From Desulforhopalus sp. IMCC35007 (lineage in GTDB: Bacteria; Desulfobacterota; Desulfobulbia; Desulfobulbales; Desulfocapsaceae): a stretch of 39,316 nt of DNA. Under the pieces are notes generated by a model. It made no database searches and was not told the origin of the DNA. It saw only the letters and a program-made list of their open reading frames with translations. Positions 7,093 to 15,400 of this stretch are shown here, piece by piece. Positions within the stretch are counted from its first letter, which is position 1; every line of letters starts with the position of its first letter. Made by a program: the position numbers and the translations under genes. Location: contig NZ_SWCN01000036.1 in the NCBI RefSeq assembly GCF_005116575.1, forward strand, positions 1 to 39,316. The letters run 5' to 3'.

Positions 7093-8607
7093 ATGAAGAG
7101 ATTGTTGCTGCTGCTTACACTCTGTATTTCGTCGAGCGCCTGGGCGGGAATACCAGCCACACAGGTCATGACCCTTTACCGTTTTAACAGCGCCCTCGAA
7201 ATTCCTTATTACAGCAGCAAAAGTTTTCGAGATACGGGGCCATTGGTGCCAGTGGGTACGCTGGCTCAAGGTTCGTCGGTGGTGCCCTGTTTAGTGGTGG
7301 ACGACGGGAAACCATTGACTGACAACAAGGGCGTGCCTTATGTGGGCTTTCAGGTGATTGTGGATTCCCGCACAGCGACGCCGGCTTCGGTGGAAAACTT
7401 TAGAAACAACGTTAAGCAGCGACAGGATATGACTGTTGCTAATCACCATTGTGAAGGTGGTGTTCAGTATGTTCTGGAGGTTCGAAGTCTGTATGCGATG
7501 ACCAAAGCGCCTTTTTTCGATCCTCCTCCCTCAACCGAAGTCAGAACTGGGGCCACACCGCCACGCAGCGAGTTGGATCAGATCGTTCGAAACTTTCACA
7601 ACTCGACCTATTGTGACAGCATCAATCGGAATCTGACCGGGCGTCGCGACGCTTTACAGGTGGCCTGGGATCGCTTCATTCTTGACAGGAAAAATCGCTG
7701 GCCAGATAAATCCCTGCAGCGTGCCAAGCATCTGGATTACACCATGCGTACCGCGATTTTTGAAGGACATCTGGAACGTGGTTGTAATGCCTATGGCGCC
7801 TGTGAACGTAATATTATTGCCCTCTCGATTCGTAACCGCGGCCTCGAGTCGTGTGTCATGCGCCAGGGATGCAAGGCACCTGGAGATTTTCAGGGCGTTT
7901 CATCGAGCGTCTCTCAGTACAACATCTGGGATGAATATCTGACGCAGATATCCGGATTGACCTCCTGCTACCTGCGCGACGATTTAGCCGATGACGGAAA
8001 GTACAGCAAGCTGCAAAGCATGTACACGCAGAATCTGGATGATGTTCAACGCATCTTGTTTGGCAACGATCAAGACCTTGTGGCGATTTTCCCGCATAAT
8101 TCACTGTCGGATCTGAAAAAACTTACACATTATTATCATGCCCCGGCGATGGGAAAATGCTTTCCCAATCACGATCGGGTCGAATACATGTCAGGGGCGG
8201 TGGCCCGCAGGGGAAACAATTTTGCGCTGATAGCTGATACCCGGATCCAGGTGGATCAAAAAACGCAAGGTGGTTATTTCTTTCGTAACTTCCTCGTGCG
8301 GGAAGACCCGGCCAGGGATGTAGCCACCGTTGTTGACAATTATCCAGGATTCGTCGTGGATGGGAGACGGGTCACCCTGCAAGCACCGTCTCGATGTGCT
8401 CCCTATGGGATTCCGAGTGGCTGCAGGTTCAACGAGATCGGACGATATCGAAAAACACCCTCCTGGATTAATGCCGGCAACCCGCTGGAACTGAGATGTC
8501 GCATTGATGATCAGGGGGAAACCTGTCAGGGAGAGACAATATCGAAAACAGTCAAAGTAGGCGGGGTGTGTGATACCCAGATGAGGCCGGTCACAGGTGT
8601 TAAGTAG
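7093..8607 (+). CDS. Secreted, cysteine-rich protein of unknown function
   Basis: I do not recognise this family. Starting at ATG 7093 the product has 504 residues. This start is preferred over 7036 because it opens with a clean Sec signal peptide: Met-Lys-Arg, a run of Leu, then ISSSAWAG with a likely cleavage after Ala-Trp-Ala. The mature part carries 14 cysteines spread over its length, for example in RGCNAYGACERN, ESCVMRQGCKAP and RCAPYGIPSGC. An even number in an exported protein suggests disulfides. There is no obvious enzyme motif, transmembrane helix or lipobox. Base composition looks more GC-rich than in the kinase and reductase genes to the left, so recent acquisition is possible. 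It converges on the tyrosinase gene pair, which may be coincidental. Confidence 0.75.
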   Translation: MKRLLLLLTLCISSSAWAGIPATQVMTLYRFNSALEIPYYSSKSFRDTGPLVPVGTLAQGSSVVPCLVVDDGKPLTDNKGVPYVGFQVIVDSRTATPASVENFRNNVKQRQDMTVANHHCEGGVQYVLEVRSLYAMTKAPFFDPPPSTEVRTGATPPRSELDQIVRNFHNSTYCDSINRNLTGRRDALQVAWDRFILDRKNRWPDKSLQRAKHLDYTMRTAIFEGHLERGCNAYGACERNIIALSIRNRGLESCVMRQGCKAPGDFQGVSSSVSQYNIWDEYLTQISGLTSCYLRDDLADDGKYSKLQSMYTQNLDDVQRILFGNDQDLVAIFPHNSLSDLKKLTHYYHAPAMGKCFPNHDRVEYMSGAVARRGNNFALIADTRIQVDQKTQGGYFFRNFLVREDPARDVATVVDNYPGFVVDGRRVTLQAPSRCAPYGIPSGCRFNEIGRYRKTPSWINAGNPLELRCRIDDQGETCQGETISKTVKVGGVCDTQMRPVTGVK

Positions 8608-8820
8608 GAAATTCCAAATCCCTTATTAACCCTGCGATCCGATTAAGAGAATCCTCCCCTTTAGTTTTGCCCAGTTACGGGCGAATACTCCACTATCGAT
8701 TTCTGAGAGAAGACGTGGGGCTTGGCCGTGGTGAATAAGCCTATCCAGGAAAAGTTGATTTTAAAAGTCTACGACCACATCAGTGAGTATTAACCCTCTA
8801 CTGCTAAAACGAAACACAGT

Positions 8821-9369
8821 CTACCAAACGAGTTCTGCACCGAGAACAGTCAACACAGATTGTTTCAGGCTTTTTTCAGGGGCTGTCGGCTCCAACCTGA
8901 TTTCAAGTTCAAATGTTGCCGCAGGATCTATGCTGTCCATATGGAAGTTTTTTGGTATGTTAACAAAGAATTTTATACTTTCCCCAGGCGCAACAGGAGA
9001 AAACCAAGCGTAACTACCAAGATACTCTGCTTCTCCATCAAGTTGAGAATGATTGCTACCATCAACCGCATACACCATTATCACAAAGCGTTCAGAGCTG
9101 GTTATGACATCCGGACGGACGGTGACCTCAACCCCAGATACTCTGGCTGTAGATTTTCTTTTATGACTTCCAATGCTTATCCGAACATTATTGTTTTGAG
9201 TCAATCTCAGGCCCTCTTTTGGTATCGGACTATCAGGAGGAGATCGTACATTTTCAGTTGAGGCATTCACTTCCCCCCATTGGAGAGAACTCCAGTAAGG
9301 GAGAGGGGGGAGAAACGAGAAGATTCCAAACAGTAATATGATGATAAAATCAGATAATTTTACTTGCAT
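8821..9369 (-). CDS. Membrane-anchored protein resembling the tyrosinase C-terminal domain
   Basis: The 182-residue product starts with a hydrophobic segment (about residues 7-23) that is a signal anchor or uncleaved signal peptide. The rest is a predicted beta-rich domain facing outward. By eye it aligns with the last 120 or so residues of the tyrosinase encoded just upstream. ERFVIMVYAV matches ERIVVNVFVD, YLGSYAWFSP matches FAGAFAFFGQ, IKFFVNIPK matches GNFVVDLTK, and FELEIRLEPTA matches LTVQLMPVMVT. In each protein the segment ends near the C-terminus after another strand. In plant polyphenol oxidases the equivalent C-terminal domain, with its KFDV motif, shields the copper site. A separate, anchored copy may bind or hold the enzyme. 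The gene follows the tyrosinase by 64 bases on the same strand. The ATG at 9369 has only a weak ribosome binding site. Confidence 0.75.
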   Translation of the reverse strand: MQVKLSDFIIILLFGIFSFLPPLPYWSSLQWGEVNASTENVRSPPDSPIPKEGLRLTQNNNVRISIGSHKRKSTARVSGVEVTVRPDVITSSERFVIMVYAVDGSNHSQLDGEAEYLGSYAWFSPVAPGESIKFFVNIPKNFHMDSIDPAATFELEIRLEPTAPEKSLKQSVLTVLGAELVW

Positions 9370-9433
9370 AGGCTCAATGTATTCTAATAAATATCCACGA
9401 TAATCGGGCTACCAATCACATGAAAATACTCTA

Positions 9434-10891
9434 TTAGACTCGCAGTATCTCAATTGACGATACCTTGAATTCAGCGTCTTTTGGACCATTCGGAGTGACC
9501 ATAACCGGCATAAGCTGTACAGTAAGCTCATTTTCTTTGAGTCGTCCTTGTTCCGCTAGACGACGAACAGGTTTAGTGAGGTCAACGACAAAGTTTCCTC
9601 CCATCGTCATCTCTTTCATCGGTTGTCCAAAAAAAGCAAAGGCACCGGCAAAATGTGGATCAGTACTTGGTATCTTGGGGCTGATATATGGGCAATCAAC
9701 GAAAACATTGACGACGATGCGTTCATCTCCCATGGCGGGATACGAGACACCTTTCAGCACTGCCATAACCCTGCTGGCTTCAACGGCATTACGTGGTCTG
9801 GAGAGGTTTTTCGTTGCCTTGAAAACCCTGCTGCCAAACAGATTGCCGGCAAGCTCAGGTGTTGACACCTTCAGATTGGTTGACGTATTGATGGTGGACT
9901 TCACAGTATTACCGGCAACACCAAGAGAAACAGTTGCCTGACCGGTATCAAGGGTATCAGCAATTGATTCTTTAGGAAGATCAGCCGGGTTCAACATACC
10001 GGGCGCTTGGGTTTCTATGGAGTCATAAGTAAACCCCATCGCCTTAAAGTCGTGGCTCTGTTGAGCAGTTACGCTGACGCCCTGCCCCTGCTTATCGACA
10101 AACTGGCCGTCGTAGTGCATGTTGTTTGTCGGGGTCTCATTCATCGCCGTCTGCCATTCTGCCCATATTCGATCGACATTACAGTGATGGAGCCAGAAAA
10201 CAGGATCAAGTGAGGACAGTCCATTAATCATATGCCCATTGGGATCACCAACCAGCACATGGGCTGTGTTATGGGGGGTACCTTCCACTGCCCGCTGAAA
10301 CAACTCAAAATCAGAAAGTCGCTTTATGCTGTCAATGGCATTGTCATTAAAAATTTGCGAAAAACGTGGGTCGCTCATAAGCCCCGTCGTAAGCGTGAGA
10401 GCCCTTGTGCCGACAGTTTGTATGTCCCTCCACCCTGAACGTGACCATGAAGGTGGCGTATAATTGGATGTATCGTTTAGACGAACGACGTTGAGCGGGG
10501 TGTCGTCAAAAAACTGTCTGGGCAATCGACCTTCGTTGTTGGACCAGTTCCAATAAGGAAGGGTGAAGCCTGGATCGCCTATAATTTCCCCACAGATCTC
10601 CTCGAAGTAGGTTATGTAAAAACGGTGCCATTCCAAAAAATCATCCATTCCATGGGGGCAGTAATTTGCATGAATAATTGCCTGATTCCGCCAACTACGC
10701 GGGTCAGAGTCCGGTAAAGCATGCATTTTTTCAATTGCCTGCGCGTATTGTGAGAAAAAGGGGTCATCGTCGGCCATTTTGGTAAGGTCTCGACGAACCC
10801 GAACTGTTTGGCTTCGACTGGGTAGTGTAAATAAGTAGGGTGCTATCACTGTAGCACCGATTCCAACTAGTACCTGACGCCTTGTAATCAT
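9434..10891 (-). CDS. Tat-exported tyrosinase (type 3 copper monophenol/catechol oxidase)
   Basis: The 485-residue protein begins with TRRQVLVGIGATVIAPYL, a twin-arginine-type signal, so it is probably folded with copper and then exported. The CuA site is His74, His80 (CPHG) and His89 (EWHRF). The CuB site is His207 and His211 (PHNTAH) and His235 (WLHHCNVDRIWAEWQ). All six ligands are present, so the enzyme should be active on phenols. Cys78 lies two residues before His80. After the catalytic domain (to about 260) there is a linker and a beta-rich C-terminal domain (about 340-485) of the kind that shields the active site in latent polyphenol oxidases. The ATG at 10891 follows GGAGG with good spacing. 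The gene is divergent from two protease genes and upstream of a protein resembling its own C-terminal domain. The substrate is unknown; melanin-like pigment or phenol detoxification are possible roles. Confidence 0.93.
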   Translation of the reverse strand: MITRRQVLVGIGATVIAPYLFTLPSRSQTVRVRRDLTKMADDDPFFSQYAQAIEKMHALPDSDPRSWRNQAIIHANYCPHGMDDFLEWHRFYITYFEEICGEIIGDPGFTLPYWNWSNNEGRLPRQFFDDTPLNVVRLNDTSNYTPPSWSRSGWRDIQTVGTRALTLTTGLMSDPRFSQIFNDNAIDSIKRLSDFELFQRAVEGTPHNTAHVLVGDPNGHMINGLSSLDPVFWLHHCNVDRIWAEWQTAMNETPTNNMHYDGQFVDKQGQGVSVTAQQSHDFKAMGFTYDSIETQAPGMLNPADLPKESIADTLDTGQATVSLGVAGNTVKSTINTSTNLKVSTPELAGNLFGSRVFKATKNLSRPRNAVEASRVMAVLKGVSYPAMGDERIVVNVFVDCPYISPKIPSTDPHFAGAFAFFGQPMKEMTMGGNFVVDLTKPVRRLAEQGRLKENELTVQLMPVMVTPNGPKDAEFKVSSIEILRV

Positions 10892-11208
10892 GGGATTTCC
10901 TCCGTAAATGATTTTGTATGCCAGATGATCTGGTTGATACGGTCTGCTGAGGTTATGAACACATCCTGTTCAATTTGAGAATAGTTGTCGCAAAAGGAAA
11001 TGATACAAATGTTGCCATACTGCAATGTAGTATAATATTCGTCTCAAACCTGAAAAAATCAATATATGTGTTATGATACCGATTGCAGTTGTATGGGGTA
11101 AAAATGACATCTTCTGCATCAATCTCGCAATTACGGCCACTTGACATTCATCAAATCCTTCCTAAAAAGATCATAAGGTGTTTTCACACTTTTCAAGGAG
11201 GATTCATT
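10892..11208. promoter_or_regulatory. Divergent promoter region between tyrosinase and protease genes
   Basis: This 317-base AT-rich region separates the tyrosinase operon (minus) from the protease pair (plus), so both promoters should be here. A perfect TATAAT lies at 11031-11036 on the plus strand but with no good -35 at 16-18 bases. On the minus strand TTGATT (11062-11057) and TATTAT (11037-11032) are 19 bases apart, which is long. A short inverted repeat, ATACT (11017-11021) and AGTAT (11029-11033), touches the -10 and could be a regulator site. An open frame extends upstream of the serine protease start through part of this region, but it lacks a ribosome binding site and is not thought to be translated. 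Confidence 0.4.
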
Positions 11209-12144
11209 ATGTCTACATTACATCAAGAGCGCGAAGCTAAGATTGCTAAGATCTACCACAGTAGAGAAGGCCTGATTAATTCAAACGGTGTCGATATAGG
11301 GCCACAGGGCGATAAGGTTATCGCCGGCGCAGACGATCGACGAGATTACCATACCCTTGAAACAGGAATCCCTCAGGATGAGTTGCGCAAAATTCTTGCC
11401 GATGCCACAGTCATCCTTACAGACAAAGATAATCTGGTTCAACAGGAAGATGGTTCATTTAAGCTCAAAGTAAGTAAATTTGAGCGCCAGGGACTACCGC
11501 CATGCAGCGATGAAAGATTCGCGACCCAACATGTCGGAGGTTGGTGTTCGGGCTTCATGGTTGGTCCAGACATTATTGTAACTGCTGGCCACTGCGGCGA
11601 AACTGAAGCAGAAATCCAAAACACAGCATATCTGTTTGGCTTTTATGTGAAGAGCCTTGACGACTCGGGGACAACAGAATTTAGTGCAGACCAGGTTTAT
11701 TTCGGCAAAGAACTCCTTGCTCACGATTTATCTTCCACCGGTGACTATGGGGTTGTTCGGGTTGATAGAACTATCACTGCGCCTAATGCTACTCCTCTGA
11801 AAGTACGTGACAGTGATTCCCTCGGTCTAGGCCGTAATTTAGGCGTTATAGGCTATCCAAGTGGTCTGCCGGTCAAAATAGCTTTTGGCGATACAACAGT
11901 ATTGAGAAGAGATGAGGATCCCTGGCTGTTTGCTAACCTCGACACCTATGGCGGTAATTCCGGCTCCGCGGTTTTTAATGAAGAAGGCCTGGTTGAGGGA
12001 ATTCTGGTACGGGGTGCCAAAGATTATGATATGGACTTTGTTAACAATTGTTTTCGAAGCAATCAGATCGAGGATTCCGAAGGCAGTGAAGCCATAACAA
12101 AGGCCAGTGCCTTTGTCGCAAAATTACCAAACGGCATAGAATAG
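11209..12144 (+). CDS. Trypsin/V8-like serine endopeptidase (S1 family)
   Basis: The 311-residue protein has the chymotrypsin-fold triad: His128 in IIVTAGHCG, Asp179 in TGDYGVVRVD, and Ser251 in TYGGNSGSAVF. The spacing and the GGNSGS form resemble V8/glutamyl-endopeptidase-like (S1B) enzymes more than trypsin. The start ATG at 11209 is fixed by AAGGAGG seven bases upstream; a longer open frame begins at 11083 but has no ribosome binding site. No signal peptide is visible at either start. About 100 residues precede the catalytic domain, so a propeptide is possible. With no export signal the enzyme may act in the cytoplasm or leave by another route. A papain-like protease gene follows after 74 bases, probably in the same operon. 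Confidence 0.88.
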   Translation: MSTLHQEREAKIAKIYHSREGLINSNGVDIGPQGDKVIAGADDRRDYHTLETGIPQDELRKILADATVILTDKDNLVQQEDGSFKLKVSKFERQGLPPCSDERFATQHVGGWCSGFMVGPDIIVTAGHCGETEAEIQNTAYLFGFYVKSLDDSGTTEFSADQVYFGKELLAHDLSSTGDYGVVRVDRTITAPNATPLKVRDSDSLGLGRNLGVIGYPSGLPVKIAFGDTTVLRRDEDPWLFANLDTYGGNSGSAVFNEEGLVEGILVRGAKDYDMDFVNNCFRSNQIEDSEGSEAITKASAFVAKLPNGIE

Positions 12145-12155
12145 TGAAACTTCCC

Positions 12156-12182
12156 GGCTGAGTTGGCTCCTCCAACTTAGCC
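12156..12182 (+). terminator. Hairpin between the two protease genes
   Basis: GGCTGAGTTGG (12156-12166) and CCAACTTAGCC (12172-12182) form an 11-bp stem with one G-U pair and a 5-base loop. It is followed by a T/C-rich stretch rather than a clean T run, so termination would be partial. It may reduce expression of the downstream cysteine protease or stabilise the upstream message. Confidence 0.45.
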
Positions 12183-12218
12183 TGTCTCTTCATCATTGAT
12201 AAATGGAAGGAGAGGGAT

Positions 12219-13052
12219 ATGGCAAAACGGGGCCCAAAATTCAGCCGCTTTGTACTTAATTGCGGTAAATCTCCAGATTCCGAAAATGACTGGTCCTTTG
12301 CAGATGCCGTCACCGCCCAGTCGAAAGCGTCAACCCTGCTCAATTTGCCTTTTGAAGTTGTCGGCAGCGACTTAAGTGTGCCACCCAAGAAAACAGTGGA
12401 CCTCAGAAAACCATGGTGGAACATCAGGGACCAAGGCAAGACCGGGGCCTGTGTAGGCTTTGCAACCGCCGATGGAGTATTGCGTTATCACTATGTCACC
12501 AAAGGACTACTCAAAGAAAACGAGTGCCCCTCCCCACGATTTATCTGGATGGCAAACAAGGAAACAGATACCATTACCAGCTATCCCACGACTTTCATCG
12601 AGCAGGCAGGTACCTCTACCAAACTCGCCCTGCGTATTGCCCAGAAGTACGGCTGCGTTCCGGAACACATGCTGCCGATGGATGGTTCACTATCTAAACT
12701 ACCTGTTAACGTTTTCTTCTCTATTGCTGCCCAGTTCCGAATTACAGCGTACTACAATCTTGGCAATGAACCTGATTATTGGCGTATATGGCTCTGCCAT
12801 GTGGGGCCCGTGTTGACCAGGCTCAATGTTGACTCCAGCTGGAAGAAGGCAACTACAACTGATGGACAGCTTAAAGAGTATAATTCATCTAAATTATATG
12901 GTGGTCATGCAGTCTGCCTTGTAGGTTATACGGAGGATCATTTCATCGTTCGTAACAGCTGGGGTGAAAAATGGGGGGATAAAGGCTATGCATATGCAAG
13001 TAATGAGTATGCAAAATCAGCGTTTAAGGAATCCTATGGAGCAGTTCTGTAA
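12219..13052 (+). CDS. Papain-like cysteine protease (C1 family)
   Basis: The 277-residue product has the papain order of motifs. VDLRKPWWNIRDQGKTGACVGFA carries the oxyanion Gln and the nucleophile Cys78; papain's CGSCWAF is replaced here by TGACVGFA. His230 lies in YGGHAVCLVGY and Asn246 in VRNSWGEKWGDKGYAY. All catalytic residues are therefore kept. About 55 residues precede the mature-like domain, shorter than a normal inhibitory propeptide, and no signal peptide is visible. ATG 12219 follows GGAG with good spacing. It is probably co-transcribed with the serine protease. Proteins of this bacterial C1 branch sometimes act as peptide ligases or self-processing enzymes, but nothing here decides that. 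Confidence 0.88.
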   Translation: MAKRGPKFSRFVLNCGKSPDSENDWSFADAVTAQSKASTLLNLPFEVVGSDLSVPPKKTVDLRKPWWNIRDQGKTGACVGFATADGVLRYHYVTKGLLKENECPSPRFIWMANKETDTITSYPTTFIEQAGTSTKLALRIAQKYGCVPEHMLPMDGSLSKLPVNVFFSIAAQFRITAYYNLGNEPDYWRIWLCHVGPVLTRLNVDSSWKKATTTDGQLKEYNSSKLYGGHAVCLVGYTEDHFIVRNSWGEKWGDKGYAYASNEYAKSAFKESYGAVL

Positions 13053-13564
13053 AAGATCCTGGCCATTACTGAAAGTGAAGATTGTTTACGCTTGTAAAGC
13101 AGTTTTGGGGAAGATGCTATGAAAACTGAAAACGTTTTTAAAAGCTGGGCCAGAAAACCTCATTTATCCCCGGCTATCATCCATTGAATGTTAATTTTGC
13201 GGCTAAGCTTCGTGAAGCACTCGATGAGAGGAAAACCGTATCCTCAACAGTGGTCGGTTAGGCGGTACTGAAGATGGTAGGGTCAACGAGAAAAGTTGCT
13301 GTATGCTGCGTACTCTTGCAGATAACCTACCATGGGTGTGCTGATCGTGCGGGGCATAAAACTGCCTCGATTGAGCTCCACCTCCCAATTCTATTTTCTG
13401 GTATCAGCTCAATAAGGGTGTGGAAGGATTATCGATGCTGATCTCAGGGCTACGGCAGATGATTGGAATCTCTTTGGCACAATGGTTTGGGCTGGAGGTT
13501 TTGGCAGAGGATGCTTGAGAAACAACCGCAGATTATCGTTCTTTAAGCCAGAGGATATGAAAAA
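13053..13564. other. Gene-free stretch, possibly decayed coding sequence
   Basis: About 510 bases hold no intact gene. Short blocks read as protein-like in different plus-strand frames. One runs from about 13425 to 13568 and ends in FFKPEDMKK just over the start of the next gene, but its frame is closed by a stop upstream. I recognise no family. Decay of an old gene is the simplest explanation. Confidence 0.35.
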
Positions 13565-14218
13565 ATGACACCCCGTACAGCATTAATAGCAGGAGCGACT
13601 GGTTTGATTGGTGGCTATTGTCTTCAGGCGCTTCTTGATGATCCTGGCTATGCAGAGGTAATAGCTCTGGTCAGAAAGCCTATACTCACCACTCATAAGA
13701 AACTCAAAACTGTTGTGACCAATTTTAACGATCTCGAACAAAACCAGGCCTTGATCTCGGCGCAGGATGTTTTCTGCTGTCTTGGAACCACGATGAAGAA
13801 AGCAGGGTCAGCAGAAGCATTCAGAAAGATTGATCTTGATCTGGTTGTGGCAATTGCAGAGTTGATGAAGACGCGGGGAGCAGAACAATTGATAGTCATC
13901 TCCTCGATGGGTGCAGACAAGAATTCCAGAGTCTTCTATAGCCGCACAAAAGGTGAGATGGAAGAGGCTCTGAAAGGTATCGGCTATTACTGTTTACGGA
14001 TTATACGACCGTCGTTGTTGTTGGGAAAAAGAGATGAGTTTCGATTGGGTGAAAGGCTTGGTGGTATTATTTCTCCATTGTTGCAACCTTTAATGGTAGG
14101 TGGTTTGAGGAAATATGCTCCTGTCCAGGCAGAGTCAGTTGCACGGTTCATGGTGAAGGTTGCGCAAGAGAGACCTGTCACTGGAGTACATGTGTACGAA
14201 TCAAATCAGATCGGCTAA
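13565..14218 (+). CDS. NAD(P)-binding Rossmann-fold protein (atypical SDR, TIP30/HTATIP2-like)
   Basis: The 217-residue protein opens with the dinucleotide-binding motif ALIAGATGLIGGYCLQALL. It continues with VFCCLGTTMKKAGSAEAFRKID, the conserved stretch of the HTATIP2/TIP30-like atypical short-chain dehydrogenases. ISSMGADKNSRVFYSRTKGEMEEAL contains the Ser and the Tyr-x-x-x-Lys-like pair (Tyr-Ser-Arg-Thr-Lys), and LRIIRPSLLLGKR follows. The length is normal for this small family, whose members bind NADP(H) and whose substrates in bacteria are mostly unknown. ATG 13565 follows AGAGGATATGAAAAA. It appears monocistronic. Confidence 0.85.
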   Translation: MTPRTALIAGATGLIGGYCLQALLDDPGYAEVIALVRKPILTTHKKLKTVVTNFNDLEQNQALISAQDVFCCLGTTMKKAGSAEAFRKIDLDLVVAIAELMKTRGAEQLIVISSMGADKNSRVFYSRTKGEMEEALKGIGYYCLRIIRPSLLLGKRDEFRLGERLGGIISPLLQPLMVGGLRKYAPVQAESVARFMVKVAQERPVTGVHVYESNQIG

Positions 14219-14325
14219 GGCTTGCTGGGTTTGGTTGAAAAATAGCACTGGAATTCAGCCAGTAAGGGAAAACACTATCAGGTAAAGAAGGTATTTGCCC
14301 CTCACAAAAATCTTGCGGATGCGTA

Positions 14326-14606
14326 CCAGAACCGAATCAGGTGTGTTGCTCGGACATCACGCATATTTGGACGGCTGAAGGATGGTGTAATCTGGTTATA
14401 GTGGTGGATCTGTTTATCGTCGAATTGTAGGCTGGTCGATGATCACAAGGATTAAGAAAAACCTGGTTCTTGATGGCTTTCTCATTGCTGTTTGGCGCCG
14501 GAAGCCAGGAACTGGTCTTATATCTCACTCAGATCATGGTTTCCAATATTGCAGTAACTCTTTCCAGAAAAATGTTTTTCTCACACCTTTTCCTTCGGTG
14601 GAGTAG
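14326..14606 (+). pseudogene. IS3-family transposase (orfB, rve domain) remnant
   Basis: The first frame, from 14326, reads PEPNQVCCSDITHIWTAEGW and on through LVIVVDLF, then hits a stop. From 14415 a shifted frame continues with YRRIVGWSM, LDGFLIAVWRRKPGTGL and ISHSDHGFQYCSNSFQ, ending at a stop at 14606. Together these match the integrase core of IS3-family OrfB: the first catalytic Asp is in SDIT and the second in HSDHG. The third catalytic residue (Glu) and the C-terminus are missing, and the region before PEPNQ is not recognisable. At least one frameshift near 14413-14417 and loss of both ends show that the gene is dead. No orfA or inverted repeats are visible. Confidence 0.8.
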
Positions 14607-14792
14607 ACATGTATTAACGACTCAAAATGAAGTTGTCAGCAAGATGTTATGGTAGTGACTATATACTCTGAAAAATATTGTTCTCAGCAAGGTTAATAGT
14701 TATATTTTTGCTGATCTCTCGTAAAAAGCGGCTTACGTATCATCCATAAAAGAACAATTAATGTCACGGAGAGACGACTGGAGATAATCGAT

Positions 14793-15074
14793 ATGGGCAA
14801 GCGCTATTTACTGTACAAAGTCTGCAGAGACGGTAATCATCGTCTCATCACCTGGCTGACTGCTTCTGGTATGGAGGAGGCTAACCTGGCCGTGAAGCTG
14901 TTGCGCAAAAACCATCCCCAGGAGCAGGACCTTATTTTGGGCGAGGGCGAATTTTTCGAGATAATCGAGGAAAAACGCCTCAAGTCCGGCGAGTGGGAGC
15001 AGGCCATGCAGGACCTGTCCCTGCGCAAAGGGGGGTTGAGCCCCGTGGTCGCTGAGAAGGGAAGCATTGACTGA
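14793..15074 (+). CDS. Small hypothetical protein
   Basis: The 93-residue product is not recognised. It starts at ATG 14793 with GGAG nine bases upstream, which supports translation. The sequence is charged and looks like a compact alpha/beta domain (YLLYKVCRDGNHRLITWLTA, later GEGEFFEIIEEKRLKSGEWE). There is no signal peptide, membrane segment or metal-binding motif. Base composition is more GC-rich than in the flanking non-coding DNA, as expected for a real gene. Neighbours give no clue: an insertion-sequence remnant lies upstream and the convergent end of the trehalose operon downstream. Confidence 0.6.
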   Translation: MGKRYLLYKVCRDGNHRLITWLTASGMEEANLAVKLLRKNHPQEQDLILGEGEFFEIIEEKRLKSGEWEQAMQDLSLRKGGLSPVVAEKGSID

Positions 15075-15400
15075 GGTTGCAGATGACAGGGTCCGGAGCG
15101 TCGAGACGGCATGATCCTGGTCAAACATTGGGGCACTTTTAGACACCTTCCTGGCTCTTCTGGAATTCTGTGAACCGTCAACAGGCAGTAAAACCTTTTT
15201 TATTTTGTCTATGATAATGTCTCATTTTGGAAAAATTACATTTTGAATTCAAAACGTTACACCGCTTCATGTGACTTGCATACTTTGGATTTTAAAATGA
15301 AACGTACGAAAGCTTAAATCGAGAACACCCAGTATTTTCCTTCTCCAGTTAATAAAATCCATTCAATTTTCTTTGTTTATAGCGAACCCATCGTCAGTCA
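15075..15400. other. Convergent intergenic region
   Basis: These 326 bases lie between the end of the small hypothetical gene (plus) and the end of the trehalose operon (minus). It should contain terminators for both, but I see no strong hairpin followed by a T run. Part of it is AT-rich (about 15190-15400). Confidence 0.35.

Noticed and set aside
6667-7269. Minus-strand 200-residue open frame between the reductase and the secreted protein
   Set aside because: It overlaps both neighbouring genes in antisense and has no domain; a chance open frame in a shadow frame.
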